From positions 1 to 64,000 of the IMG/VR virus record IMGVR_UViG_3300013120_000767: 64,000 nucleotides of DNA; one strand, written 5' to 3'. Below are positions 15,562 through 23,524 of this stretch, piece by piece (position 1 is the stretch's first letter; each line of letters starts with the position of its first letter). The translations under genes were made by a program, and so were the position numbers. Under the pieces are notes generated by a model that saw only the letters and a list, made by a program, of their open reading frames with translations, did not search any database and was not told the origin of the DNA. The DNA is from a virus.

Positions 15562-16878
15562 ATGCAGATAGCACTGGTAGGAACCGGGTACGTAGGCTTG
15601 GTCGCTGCGGTTGGCTTTGCAGAAAAGGGCCACAGCGTTGTCGGCGTCGACAGCAACGCCGCCGTGGTGGAAAATTTGACGCGGGGAGTACCTCACATTT
15701 ACGAGCCTGGCTTGGAGCAGCGCTTGGGTAGGGCGTTGGCCACAGGGAACCTTCGATTTACAACCGACTTGCACGACGCGGTTAAGGTGTCCGAGGTGCT
15801 GTTCATTGCTGTGGGTACCCCCTCCGATGTCGACGGCTCGGCGGACCTTTCCAACGTCCTCGCGGTAGCGCAGCAGGTCGGGGAGGTTGTGTCCAAGGGC
15901 CAAATAGTGGTCTTGAAGAGCACCGTGCCGGTCGGCACCAACGCCCGAGTTACGGCGATTATCCGCGCGGCTGCCGGGGAGGCCATCGAGGTGGTCTCCA
16001 ATCCCGAGTTTCTCAAGGAGGGCACGGCGGTTGCGGACTTCTTGAATCCGGACCGCGTCGTCATCGGCTCGAGTTGCCCCGTTACCCAGGCAGTAATGAG
16101 GACGCTCTACGCCCCCTTTTACCGGCGCACCGGCCGTATCTTGTTCATGGACGCAGTGAGTGCCGAGATTACCAAGTACGGAGCCAACGCTATGTTGGCT
16201 ACGCGAATCTCCTTCATGAATGAGATGGCCGACTTGTGCGCTGCGGTAGGCGGCGATGTCGACGCCGTCCGCCGAGGGATGGGGGCGGACGCCCGCATCG
16301 GGGACCGTTTCCTGTTCGCCGGCGCCGGGTACGGTGGTTCCTGTTTTCCCAAGGACGTGCGTGCCTTGCTGCGCATGGCCAACGAGCTCGATATTCCTCT
16401 ACGCATAGCGCACAGTGTCGATGAAGTAAACACCCAGCAACGTCAATTGGTAGGGCGCTCACTTATCAGCTACTTCAAGGACCGGGGTGGGCTTGCAGGG
16501 AAGCGGGTGGCCGTGTGGGGGCTGGCTTTCAAACCGAACACCGACGACATGAGGGAAGCCCCCGCACGGGAGCTGTTGGTCCAGTTGTTGGCGCAGGGGG
16601 CTGAAGTTGTTGCGTACGACCCGGCGGCGATGCCCAAAGCACAGGAGCTTTTTCCTACGGGGGTCACCTTTGCGGGTGACCTGTACGCTGCGGTGGCGGG
16701 GGCGGATGCGCTGGCCATTATGACCGAGTGGGGGATGTTCCAGGGGGCGGACTTAGGTGCAGTTCAGGAGGCCATGAACACCCCGGTGATCTTCGACGGC
16801 CGCAACTTGTTCCGCCTGGAGGAAATGAGGGCGGCGGGATTCACCTATTGGTCCATCGGTCGCCCATTAGTGGGCTGA
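15562..16878 (+). CDS. ugd: UDP-glucose 6-dehydrogenase
   Basis: A 438-residue UDP-glucose/GDP-mannose dehydrogenase family enzyme. It has the NAD-binding GTGYVGLVAAVGFA at 7-20, the catalytic AEITKYGAN (Lys205), the FAGAGYGGSCFPKD active-site loop with Cys261, and the C-terminal GLAFKPNTDDMREAPA. It oxidises a nucleotide hexose twice to the uronic acid, most likely UDP-glucose to UDP-glucuronate, using two NAD+. Length and all catalytic residues match working enzymes. GGAGG lies five bases before the ATG. In this island it would supply the uronic acid for the glycosyltransferases and possibly the substrate for amidation by the AsnB-like protein. Confidence 0.92.
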   Translation: MQIALVGTGYVGLVAAVGFAEKGHSVVGVDSNAAVVENLTRGVPHIYEPGLEQRLGRALATGNLRFTTDLHDAVKVSEVLFIAVGTPSDVDGSADLSNVLAVAQQVGEVVSKGQIVVLKSTVPVGTNARVTAIIRAAAGEAIEVVSNPEFLKEGTAVADFLNPDRVVIGSSCPVTQAVMRTLYAPFYRRTGRILFMDAVSAEITKYGANAMLATRISFMNEMADLCAAVGGDVDAVRRGMGADARIGDRFLFAGAGYGGSCFPKDVRALLRMANELDIPLRIAHSVDEVNTQQRQLVGRSLISYFKDRGGLAGKRVAVWGLAFKPNTDDMREAPARELLVQLLAQGAEVVAYDPAAMPKAQELFPTGVTFAGDLYAAVAGADALAIMTEWGMFQGADLGAVQEAMNTPVIFDGRNLFRLEEMRAAGFTYWSIGRPLVG

Positions 16879-16888
16879 CGGGGGTGCC

Positions 16889-18694
16889 ATGCAACGACGG
16901 CGGCCGCGCAGGCGGCGGGGACCAGTGGTAGTTTTGCCCCCTTCAGGGCAGCCCCGGGTTGTGCGCCGCCCCCGCCCCGTCATCAACGGACCCGATTACA
17001 TTACCCAACCGCAGCCGCACGGAGTGATGCGGGGGAGCGCCCGCCCTACTTCGGTCCCCCGCCGCATGAAGGCCCTTTTTTTCGTCCTCCATGTAGGATA
17101 CGTGCGGGCAACTTTGGCCTACATGACCGCTTTGCACATGGGCATTCTGGACGACCTCCATTGGGAGTGGTCGTTGTGCGAAGACCCCGAGTTGCCGGAA
17201 GAAGAGTTGCGCAGCTACGACCTCATCCTCCTATGGCCGCACGGGTGGGAGGCGTGCGACGAGCCTTGGCCTTTCTGGGAACGCTCTCGGCGTTTGCTGG
17301 CCCGGGCTCGGGAGTTGAAAATCCCGGTGTTCAGTGGGATACCCACAAAGGCGTGCGGGCATCACGCTTCTTTACAGCAGTGGGCGGAGGCGGGCATCAA
17401 GTGCCCCCAGTCCCAGCGGCTGGGCCCCAAGGAGGAAGTGCGGTTGCCCTACCCGGTTGTTTTGCGGAGGGACCGCAAAATGAGCCAGGGGAATTCCATG
17501 TACCTGGCCCGGTCCCGGGAAGAGGAACGGGAGATTCGCCAAGCGCACCCTGAGTTGGACCTGGCAGTGGAGTATATCGATGTGCGCCGGGGAGACGGGT
17601 TCTACAGCAAATACCGCTGCTACATTGCCGGCGGCACTGTAATTCCCAGGCAGGCAATGTTCTCCGACCAGTGGATAGTGACTCTGGGGCACACCGTGGG
17701 AGTGCGTTGCCCTGTTTCAGTGGCGGAGAATCAGCGCTTGTTCACTGAGGCGGACCCCGCCCGGGACGAGATACTACTCCGAGCTGCCCGGGCGGTGGGG
17801 TTGGATGCGGGGGCGGTAGACTACTCGTACACCCCCGAGGGCGACCTGGTGGTATGGGAGATCAACGCCTGCTACGGCATGGCGGGGAAGGGGAGCCGCA
17901 CCATCGATATCGCCTTTCGAAAGTCCACTGGTATTGCCAATCCGGAGATGGTCGTGCATAAGGAGCAGCAGTTGGCCTTGGTTTCCGGGCGGGAGATGCA
18001 CATGCGGGCAGTGGGGGGAGACCGGCCCGTGGCGGTCCTGTGGACCGGGGGGTGGGACTCCACGTTCCGCATCTGCCAATTGCTGGACGGGGGGGCAGAG
18101 GTGCTCCCAGTGTACTTGGCCAGCGCCCTTGACATGCGCAAGAACCAAATGTCCGAAATTGTCACCATGCAGGCCCTCCGGCCCTTGTTGCGGAAGAGGT
18201 TCCCTCGAAGTAAGGTGCTCCCCACCATGCACGTTGGCCGGCCGGGGGACCACTCGATATCTCACGGCATCCCCGGCGACCACCTGGTAACTGCCGCAGC
18301 CAAACAGATCGGGTACGGCGGCACGGGTAAGGAGAGGATGGGCAGGCAGTACGAGGCGTTTTGCCGGTTCGCTAAGCACTTTGGGGAGATGGAGCTGTGC
18401 ATCGAGGTGGGGGGGCGGGCGGAGAAGCTCCTCCGCAGCGACGTGGTGGATACTCCCCAGGGAATTCGGCTGAAACCTTACTCGGAGCTGACAGACAAGG
18501 CCCTCGAGATTTTCCGCCCCTTTGTGTTCCCCCTTATCAGGAGTACCAAGGCTCACATGCTGGCCGTCAGCGAAGAACGGGAGTACCTCCCAATCCTCAA
18601 GCGGACCTGGTCATGTTGGTTTCCTCAGAAGAACGGCTCCCCTTGCGGCCGGTGTGAGATGTGCATTCGCCGAGCGGTGCCGGCACAAGGTTAA
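16889..18694 (+). CDS. ATP-grasp / QueC-like PP-loop fusion
   Basis: A 601-residue fusion. Residues 1-59 are a basic Arg/Pro-rich tail. Residues about 60-365 look like an ATP-grasp ligase: YPVVLRRDRKMSQGNSMYLA, EYIDVRRGDGFYSKYRCY and the metal-binding DYSYTPEGDLVVWEINACYG. Residues about 380-601 resemble 7-cyano-7-deazaguanine synthase (QueC): the PP-loop LWTGGWDSTFR (384-394) and a C-terminal zinc tetrad Cys576, Cys586, Cys589, Cys592 (PCGRCEMC). Both domains make acyl-phosphate or adenylate intermediates, so the protein may couple two ATP-driven amide or ligation steps. No queuosine-precursor genes (queD, queE) are nearby, so base modification is only one option. GGGGGTGCC precedes the ATG; an internal ATG at 17066 lacks a ribosome site. 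Confidence 0.75.
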   Translation: MQRRRPRRRRGPVVVLPPSGQPRVVRRPRPVINGPDYITQPQPHGVMRGSARPTSVPRRMKALFFVLHVGYVRATLAYMTALHMGILDDLHWEWSLCEDPELPEEELRSYDLILLWPHGWEACDEPWPFWERSRRLLARARELKIPVFSGIPTKACGHHASLQQWAEAGIKCPQSQRLGPKEEVRLPYPVVLRRDRKMSQGNSMYLARSREEEREIRQAHPELDLAVEYIDVRRGDGFYSKYRCYIAGGTVIPRQAMFSDQWIVTLGHTVGVRCPVSVAENQRLFTEADPARDEILLRAARAVGLDAGAVDYSYTPEGDLVVWEINACYGMAGKGSRTIDIAFRKSTGIANPEMVVHKEQQLALVSGREMHMRAVGGDRPVAVLWTGGWDSTFRICQLLDGGAEVLPVYLASALDMRKNQMSEIVTMQALRPLLRKRFPRSKVLPTMHVGRPGDHSISHGIPGDHLVTAAAKQIGYGGTGKERMGRQYEAFCRFAKHFGEMELCIEVGGRAEKLLRSDVVDTPQGIRLKPYSELTDKALEIFRPFVFPLIRSTKAHMLAVSEEREYLPILKRTWSCWFPQKNGSPCGRCEMCIRRAVPAQG

Positions 18695-18801
18695 AAAACG
18701 AGTTTCTTTAGCCTTGTGCTGGTGGCTACGTCTCCCCTGGGCCCGCAGGACGGGGGGAGCGCTCCTTGTTCAGGGCTGTTGCGTACTCCTCGTAGTTAGG
18801 G

Positions 18802-18831
18802 TTGCCTTTCAAGGCGACTAAGTGCTATAAT
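18802..18831 (+). promoter_or_regulatory. Strong sigma70-like promoter before terminase
   Basis: TTGCCT at 18802-18807, an 18-base spacer, and a perfect TATAAT at 18826-18831. The start codon of the terminase lies only 25 bases downstream. It would begin transcription of the head genes. The 107 bases between the island and this promoter hold no gene; a weak CTCCCC/GGGGAG hairpin without a T run is the only other structure seen. Confidence 0.65.
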
Positions 18832-18855
18832 ACCACGACGAAAAGGGGGGACCTC

Positions 18856-20556
18856 TTGCTTTTCCCGTTCAGGCAGTTACCGCCCAAGGAGTCGGAAGAG
18901 GAAATTTTGGAGTTGCCCCCTATTCCGCTGTCTGAATTAGCGCCCACTTTGTTGAACATCCAAACTCCAAGTGGGGTGGTGCCTCTCAGTTATGAAGACC
19001 GCCCTTTCCTCCGGCAGATTGTGGACAGCTTTCCGGCAATGAGGAAGATGTTTTTTCTGTGGGGCCGGCAACTGGAAAAATCGACCTCGTTGGCGGTAAT
19101 TCCCCTCCTGCTTTCTACTTTGCAGACTATGACCGTCCAGTACACTTCGGGGACGCTCACCCAAGCGATGGAGTTCTCCCACTGGAAGCTGGACGGGTTC
19201 ATCAAACACTCCGAGTTCCTCAGGAGCATCTACGACACGCGGGGTGTCCAGCTGATGTACAACCGGCGGGAGAAGGAGAGCTACACTGGCTCCCGCATCC
19301 TGACAGGCACCGCCTTTGGTGACGCCGCCCGAATTCGTGGTGTGCCTGCTGACATGTTGGAGATGGACGAGCTTGAGCTGGTGCAGTTGGAGGTGGTGCC
19401 GGTGTTGCAGCATTCGCTCCACCACTCCCCCTACAAGTATGAGCTCCATGCGGCCACACCCTTGTCCACTGACAACACTGCCTGGGTGTACTGGGACAAG
19501 TACTCCGTCCAGCATGAGTGGGGCATCCCTTGCTCTTGCCGGTCGATGTCCAGCGGGGTGGGCCAGATCAATATGAACTCCTTCCATTGGAACATTCTTA
19601 CCCCCCGTAACCTCTCCCGGTCCGGCCCCATTTGCGACAAGTGTGGGAGGCTCATTGACACCTTGGAGGGGAAGTGGCTGCGGACTACGGGCACCCAGTC
19701 CCCCCGCACCTGGCACGCCTTCCGGCTGCCTCAGTTGGCCGCCCCCTACACTGACTACGACGACATCGTGACCAGCATGGAGCAGCGGCCAATCGAGACC
19801 ATGCAGGAGTCCTTCGCCCTGTCCGTGACGCAGGCCCGGCAGGTCTTCACCGACGCCCTGATTGAGAAGATCAGCGATGCGGAGCTGCCCAATACTGAGG
19901 ATAACGTGTTGGCTCGGGCCGGCGTGTACCCCATGTTCGTGGGCGTCGACTGGGGCGCTGGCGGCCAATCCGCCACAGTCATCGTGTTCGGGGCGTACAT
20001 CAAAGACATCTTTACGTTCGTAGGGGGCTTCCGTTACTTCGAGTTAGGGCTCCCGGACCTGGAGGAGTACCGGGTGGGGACTGAAGTGGACGCCTACCTT
20101 CCCTTCCTGCCGTTGCTGCGGCAAGTGCGCATCGCCAAGCTGGGAGCGGACGCTGGAATGGGGTACGTGCGTAACCGGATGCTTGTCAGCATATTCGGGG
20201 CGGAGCGGTTCGTGCAGGTCCAGTATGTCAACCAGAACGCCCCTATCAAGTTTGCCCCCCACGACCTCATTGTGAAGGTCAGCCGAGACGAGATGCTCAC
20301 CAATGTGGTGACGGCGATGAAGATGACCCCCTCCCGTTTCAAGCTCCCCCGGATGGCGGATTTGCGGGCGCACCATTGGTACCAGGACTTGAAGGCGGTG
20401 AAGGCGGAAGTGGACAGAAAGGGAAAGGTGCGGTACATTCACAGTGAGAATGAGACGGATGACTACTTCCATGCTATGTTCAACTGTCTCCTGGCGTCGC
20501 ATTTGGTGTATCCGCGCAGCGACATGTTCCCGGCGGCATCTTTCCAGTTGACATAA
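18856..20556 (+). CDS. terL: Terminase large subunit
   Basis: A 566-residue DNA-packaging motor. The N-terminal ATPase has FLWGRQLEKSTSLA, a Walker A variant in which the usual Gly-Lys is Glu-Lys, and DMLEMDELEL in the Walker B region. A zinc-like cluster CSC...CDKCG lies in the middle. The C-terminal RNase-H-like nuclease has GVDWGAGGQSATVIVFG, LGADAGMGY and DDYFHAMFNCLLA, which supply the three acidic residues. I chose TTG 18856 because AAAAGGGGGG lies five bases upstream and the promoter -10 lies before it; a longer reading from 18802 would start inside the promoter. The protein cuts concatemers and pumps DNA into the prohead. No small subunit is recognised nearby. Confidence 0.9.
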   Translation: MLFPFRQLPPKESEEEILELPPIPLSELAPTLLNIQTPSGVVPLSYEDRPFLRQIVDSFPAMRKMFFLWGRQLEKSTSLAVIPLLLSTLQTMTVQYTSGTLTQAMEFSHWKLDGFIKHSEFLRSIYDTRGVQLMYNRREKESYTGSRILTGTAFGDAARIRGVPADMLEMDELELVQLEVVPVLQHSLHHSPYKYELHAATPLSTDNTAWVYWDKYSVQHEWGIPCSCRSMSSGVGQINMNSFHWNILTPRNLSRSGPICDKCGRLIDTLEGKWLRTTGTQSPRTWHAFRLPQLAAPYTDYDDIVTSMEQRPIETMQESFALSVTQARQVFTDALIEKISDAELPNTEDNVLARAGVYPMFVGVDWGAGGQSATVIVFGAYIKDIFTFVGGFRYFELGLPDLEEYRVGTEVDAYLPFLPLLRQVRIAKLGADAGMGYVRNRMLVSIFGAERFVQVQYVNQNAPIKFAPHDLIVKVSRDEMLTNVVTAMKMTPSRFKLPRMADLRAHHWYQDLKAVKAEVDRKGKVRYIHSENETDDYFHAMFNCLLASHLVYPRSDMFPAASFQLT

Positions 20557-20573
20557 GGGAGGTGGATGAGGTA

Positions 20574-20663
20574 ATGAAAGGAGTATCAGGCCAAACGGCC
20601 CTATCTCGCACGGCTTCTCCCCGCAAGCGTGGGGAGAGCTGCGTTTGGAGGTCAGCTCGGTGA
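20574..20663 (+). CDS. Possible 29-codon leader ORF
   Basis: ATG at 20574 opens a basic frame (MKGVSGQTALSRTASPRKR...) that ends with TGA overlapping the GTG of the next gene as GTGA. A two-codon frame, ATG AGG TAA, precedes it as TAATG. The frame covers a strong hairpin. It may be a translated leader or chance. Confidence 0.25.
   Translation: MKGVSGQTALSRTASPRKRGESCVWRSAR
20615..20638 (+). promoter_or_regulatory. Hairpin in terminase-downstream leader
   Basis: A ten-pair stem (TTCTCCCCGC with GTGGGGAGAG) closes on the tetraloop AAGC. A second small hairpin, GGCC-AAAC-GGCC, lies at 20589-20600. No T run follows, so this is not a typical terminator; an attenuator or packaging signal is possible. 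Confidence 0.4.
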
Positions 20664-21418
20664 AGGACAGGCAAAGCAAGTCCATGGCTGCCCTCATCGG
20701 TGCGGGGGGCCTCAAAGCTGTCATGGCCGACCTCCCCAAGGGAACTATTGAGCACGCTGTAGAGGGAGGGGTCCTCCGCCGCATGCAGCGGAAACGGGTG
20801 CGGGAAGCCTTCCGAATGAAGCGGCTCCTTGCCTCCTTCCGCAGGCGAGGACTTCCCCGGGCGGCTGGCGGAGTAGCGGTAGGGGCAGCGACTTTTCCGA
20901 TATTCGTTAGCGGCGTGAAAGACTTGAAGTCCGGCGACCCCGGCCGAAGAGCTCGGGGGATGACCAAGATCCTGGCCAGCGGCATTGTCTACTCGGGAGG
21001 CAAAGGGGGCGTGGAGTACGCCCTTGAGCGGGCCCAGTCGGGGAAGAAATTGACCGCTGCGGGGATGCGTAAGGTGTTTGGCCGGGCGTTTGCTGCCAGG
21101 GCGGTACCGGGATTGGCGGCGGCAGCTGTGACAGCGGGGAGCATTGGCTACGGCCTGAAACGCAAGAAAAAAAAGGGAGGCTCGATTATTCCCCTGGTAG
21201 CGGGGGTAGGGGGGTTGACTGCGGCGGCTAAGCAAGTACCGGAAACGGTGTTCTTCAAGGCCAAAGGATCACCTCTGAAGTTGCGCACGTACAGAAAAGT
21301 CCTGCGCCGTCCCAAGTTGTGGCTGCCGAGAGTGGTCGGCCGGGGGGTTGCCGGGGCTTTTGGAGCTGGGATTTTGGGAGCCGTGACGGAGCGGGTGTTG
21401 CGGGATTCTAAGAAGTAG
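20660..21418 (+). CDS. Basic Gly/Ala-rich putative head protein
   Basis: A 252-residue basic protein. GTG at 20660 is preceded eight bases upstream by GGAGG. Glycine/alanine-rich hydrophobic segments occur at about 67-87 (AAGGVAVGAATFPIFVSGV), 150-170 (AVPGLAAAAVTAGSIGYG), 180-195 and near the C terminus, separated by Lys/Arg clusters (KRKKKKGG). This alternation suggests a membrane-active or glycine-zipper protein packaged with DNA. It lies between terminase and protease, where other myoviruses carry the portal, but it is far too short and has no portal features. It lacks the EKxA motif of its neighbours. Function unknown. Confidence 0.6.
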   Translation: MKDRQSKSMAALIGAGGLKAVMADLPKGTIEHAVEGGVLRRMQRKRVREAFRMKRLLASFRRRGLPRAAGGVAVGAATFPIFVSGVKDLKSGDPGRRARGMTKILASGIVYSGGKGGVEYALERAQSGKKLTAAGMRKVFGRAFAARAVPGLAAAAVTAGSIGYGLKRKKKKGGSIIPLVAGVGGLTAAAKQVPETVFFKAKGSPLKLRTYRKVLRRPKLWLPRVVGRGVAGAFGAGILGAVTERVLRDSKK

Positions 21419-21442
21419 AGTCCTGCGGAATTCACCTTTTCC

Positions 21443-21470
21443 TTGTCATGAGCTGTTTCTTTGTTACCAT
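21443..21470 (+). promoter_or_regulatory. Putative promoter
   Basis: TTGTCA, a 16-base spacer and TACCAT lie in the 75-base gap before the gene at 21494. The -35 is good and the -10 is poor. Confidence 0.35.
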
Positions 21471-21493
21471 AGTAATGTGTATGGAGGTCGGCG

Positions 21494-22234
21494 ATGGAAG
21501 TGTATCCTGAACTTCTCACCGAAATGGCAATCACCATAGTCAAGGCGTTTTTCCACAATGAAGGGAAGAAGGACCTGTCAACGTTGGTTGCGGAAAATGT
21601 TGCCCGGTTCGCGCGAATACACAAGGGGAAAGCTTTGACGGATACTCACGTCCGCACCCTTTGTCAAATGGTCAATCGGGCAGTCCACAAGAACGCGTTC
21701 AAGAAGCATCGCTTGGTCCGCTTCAAATTGGCCTCCTTGGCCAAGGTACGGCTGGGGGGGAGGGCGAGGAAGGAAGCGAAGGGCCCACCCCTCACCCTCC
21801 CGGAGTTGCGCCGAGTAGGGCCGGTGTCGCACACCTCCAAGGCGAAAAAGGCCAAGAGGAAGCCGAAAATCCCTCTGCGGGACAAGCTCCCAGGGCACCG
21901 CCATTTGAAGAAGACGGCAGCCGCCGAGGTTCTCAGTGAGAGCTTGGGGGATCTGACCGGAACGGTCAACGCAGCGCTGCGGAAGTTGCCTCCTGAGGAA
22001 CTCATGGGGCTGGCGGTAGTCTTGGACCGGGGGCACGGGTCCACCGTCCTTACCCGAGTTATGCAGGGGGCCTTGGAGAAGACAGCCGACATAGACTTCG
22101 ACAAGGTGGCCCAGTATACTGGAATGACCCCGTCAGCAGAGCACCCGGTGGTGGCGTCGATGACATCATTTTTGACGGCTGTGGCTGCGTATACCGACGC
22201 CTCCGCCAAGTTGGAGGGGGCATGGGTCAAGTAG
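21494..22234 (+). CDS. Putative core/internal head protein with EKxA sites
   Basis: A 246-residue protein. The N-terminal half is basic (KKAKRKPKIP, KHRLVRFKLASLAK), the C-terminal half acidic. It has three candidate maturation sites: HLKKTAAAE at about 136-144, ALEKTADID at about 197-205 and DFDKVAQY just after. These match the hydrophobic-E/K-K-x-A pattern of the prohead protease neighbourhood. I infer a head-core or DNA-associated protein trimmed during maturation. GGAGG lies nine bases before the start. It overlaps the next gene by 13 bases. Confidence 0.6.
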   Translation: MEVYPELLTEMAITIVKAFFHNEGKKDLSTLVAENVARFARIHKGKALTDTHVRTLCQMVNRAVHKNAFKKHRLVRFKLASLAKVRLGGRARKEAKGPPLTLPELRRVGPVSHTSKAKKAKRKPKIPLRDKLPGHRHLKKTAAAEVLSESLGDLTGTVNAALRKLPPEELMGLAVVLDRGHGSTVLTRVMQGALEKTADIDFDKVAQYTGMTPSAEHPVVASMTSFLTAVAAYTDASAKLEGAWVK

Positions 22235-22563
22235 GGCCATTGCTTGCGGCTGCGGTTGCGGAATACCAACGCCGGAAGGAGCTGGAGAAGGTCGCTGTGG
22301 TGCGCCTTTTCAAACCACAGACTCGGTATGACCGGGTAGCGGGGTATCTGCGCAAGGTAACTTCCTCCCCGGTCAACCCGTACACAATCGCTACTCGCCC
22401 GGCGCAGTCGGCCGTACGAAAGGCGTTACGGGGTGGGATAGGGGCAACCGCGGGGAGAGCGATGCGGTTGGGTATTGCGGGGCTCTTTGCCCATGAATTT
22501 ATCACTGGGATGCGGGCGAACATGGCCGCCAGCCGGAAAGCCATGCAAATTTGGGGGACGTGA
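22222..22563 (+). CDS. Small basic putative head protein with LEKVA
   Basis: A 113-residue basic protein with ELEKVAVV at residues 20-27, so a short acidic propeptide of about 23 residues would be removed if the site is cut. The remainder contains a Gly/Ala segment (GGIGATAGRAMRLGIAGLF) and basic flanks. GGAGGGGGC directly precedes the ATG. The stop overlaps the next ATG (TGATG). Probably an internal virion protein. Confidence 0.65.
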   Translation: MGQVGPLLAAAVAEYQRRKELEKVAVVRLFKPQTRYDRVAGYLRKVTSSPVNPYTIATRPAQSAVRKALRGGIGATAGRAMRLGIAGLFAHEFITGMRANMAASRKAMQIWGT

Positions 22564-23048
22564 TGGCCATTGACAAAGCAGTACTTGCACAGTTCATAGC
22601 AGACCGCAGCGAAGACGGCCTTGAGAAGGACGCCTTCATGAAGGGCTTTCGTAGTGCCTGGGCAGCTCGCCGAGCAGCAGGGGCGGCCGCCCGTAAAAAA
22701 GTAGTAGCAGCGAAGGTTCGGGGGAAGGCAACTATGGCCAGAACAAAAAGGGCAATGCGGAGGAAGGAAGTGGCCGCCAAGGGCACAGCTCGAGTAGAGG
22801 CAGTCACCGGCAAGTACGCCCGCAAAGCAGAAATCAGAGAAGCTCGACACGCTGCCCGGATGAAGCGCATTCAGAGTGGCCAGGGTCGCTTTGCTGGGCT
22901 TTTCCAGCGGGCCGCCAAGGAGCAACCAGCCGCACCAGCGCGTAAGTGGCTGTGGCCGGCAGTAGGCGCAGGCGGCGCATTGGTCGCAGGGGGCGCCTAC
23001 ATGGCCAGCAGGGGCCAGCGCCCGTCGTACGTGCCCGCCAACTATTAG
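22563..23048 (+). CDS. Basic putative internal head protein with LEKDA
   Basis: A 161-residue protein starting MAIDKAVLAQFIADRSED, followed by GLEKDAFMKGF at residues 19-29. The rest to about 130 is extremely rich in Lys, Arg and Ala (AARKKVVAAKVRGKATMARTK), like a DNA-condensing histone tail. One hydrophobic segment near the C terminus (LWPAVGAGGALVAGGAYMA) could span a membrane. The pattern, a short acidic N-terminal propeptide, a cleavage motif and a basic body, matches T4-type internal proteins delivered with the DNA. Start chosen at the TGATG overlap. Confidence 0.65.
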   Translation: MAIDKAVLAQFIADRSEDGLEKDAFMKGFRSAWAARRAAGAAARKKVVAAKVRGKATMARTKRAMRRKEVAAKGTARVEAVTGKYARKAEIREARHAARMKRIQSGQGRFAGLFQRAAKEQPAAPARKWLWPAVGAGGALVAGGAYMASRGQRPSYVPANY

Positions 23049-23059
23049 GAGGAGCCAAC

Positions 23060-23521
23060 ATGCCAGGAGGAAGGATAGGCAAGCTACTCGCCAAGGCCAG
23101 CAAGGCGTGGCGGCGCACCCCGAAAAAGAGGAAGACCCTCGCTCGAATCGCTAGTGCGGCCGGCCCCACTGGGGTCCTTCTGGGTACGTCCTTGGCTGCG
23201 GCGGCTGCGATAGCCGGTGGGGTGGCTGCGCATGAGCGCCTTACTCGGGACGGGGATTTCCAGAGAGCACTTGGTGAGTCCCCCAGCTTGCGGAGGAAGC
23301 AAGTACGGGCATACAAGCACTTCATGTCCTTGCGTCGGATGAACCCAACCCTTTCCCGGGACCCGCTGGCGGCAGCTGGGTACATGAACAAGGGGATGGC
23401 CTTTGAGCAGGAGGGAATTGATCCCTCCGTAGTCCTGGCGTTGGCGCAGCCAGCGGACAAAGGAGTGTTTGACCCCATGAAGGCGGCGACTCTCCATCAG
23501 AAGATGATGGGGGAGGTCTGA
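23060..23521 (+). CDS. Putative head protein with one membrane segment
   Basis: A 153-residue protein starting at the ATG after AGGAGGAGCCAAC. The N terminus is basic (KAWRRTPKKRKTLARIAS), a hydrophobic helix follows at about 35-57 (GVLLGTSLAAAAAIAGGVAA), and the C-terminal half is helical and soluble (LRRKQVRAYKHFMSLRR). No clear EKxA site. Gene position suggests a virion protein, possibly for DNA delivery through the envelope. Confidence 0.55.
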   Translation: MPGGRIGKLLAKASKAWRRTPKKRKTLARIASAAGPTGVLLGTSLAAAAAIAGGVAAHERLTRDGDFQRALGESPSLRRKQVRAYKHFMSLRRMNPTLSRDPLAAAGYMNKGMAFEQEGIDPSVVLALAQPADKGVFDPMKAATLHQKMMGEV

Positions 23522-23524
23522 CAA

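Noticed and set aside
18937-19968. A 343-codon minus-strand frame opposite the terminase
   Set aside because: Fully antisense to terL, low-complexity composition, no start signal.
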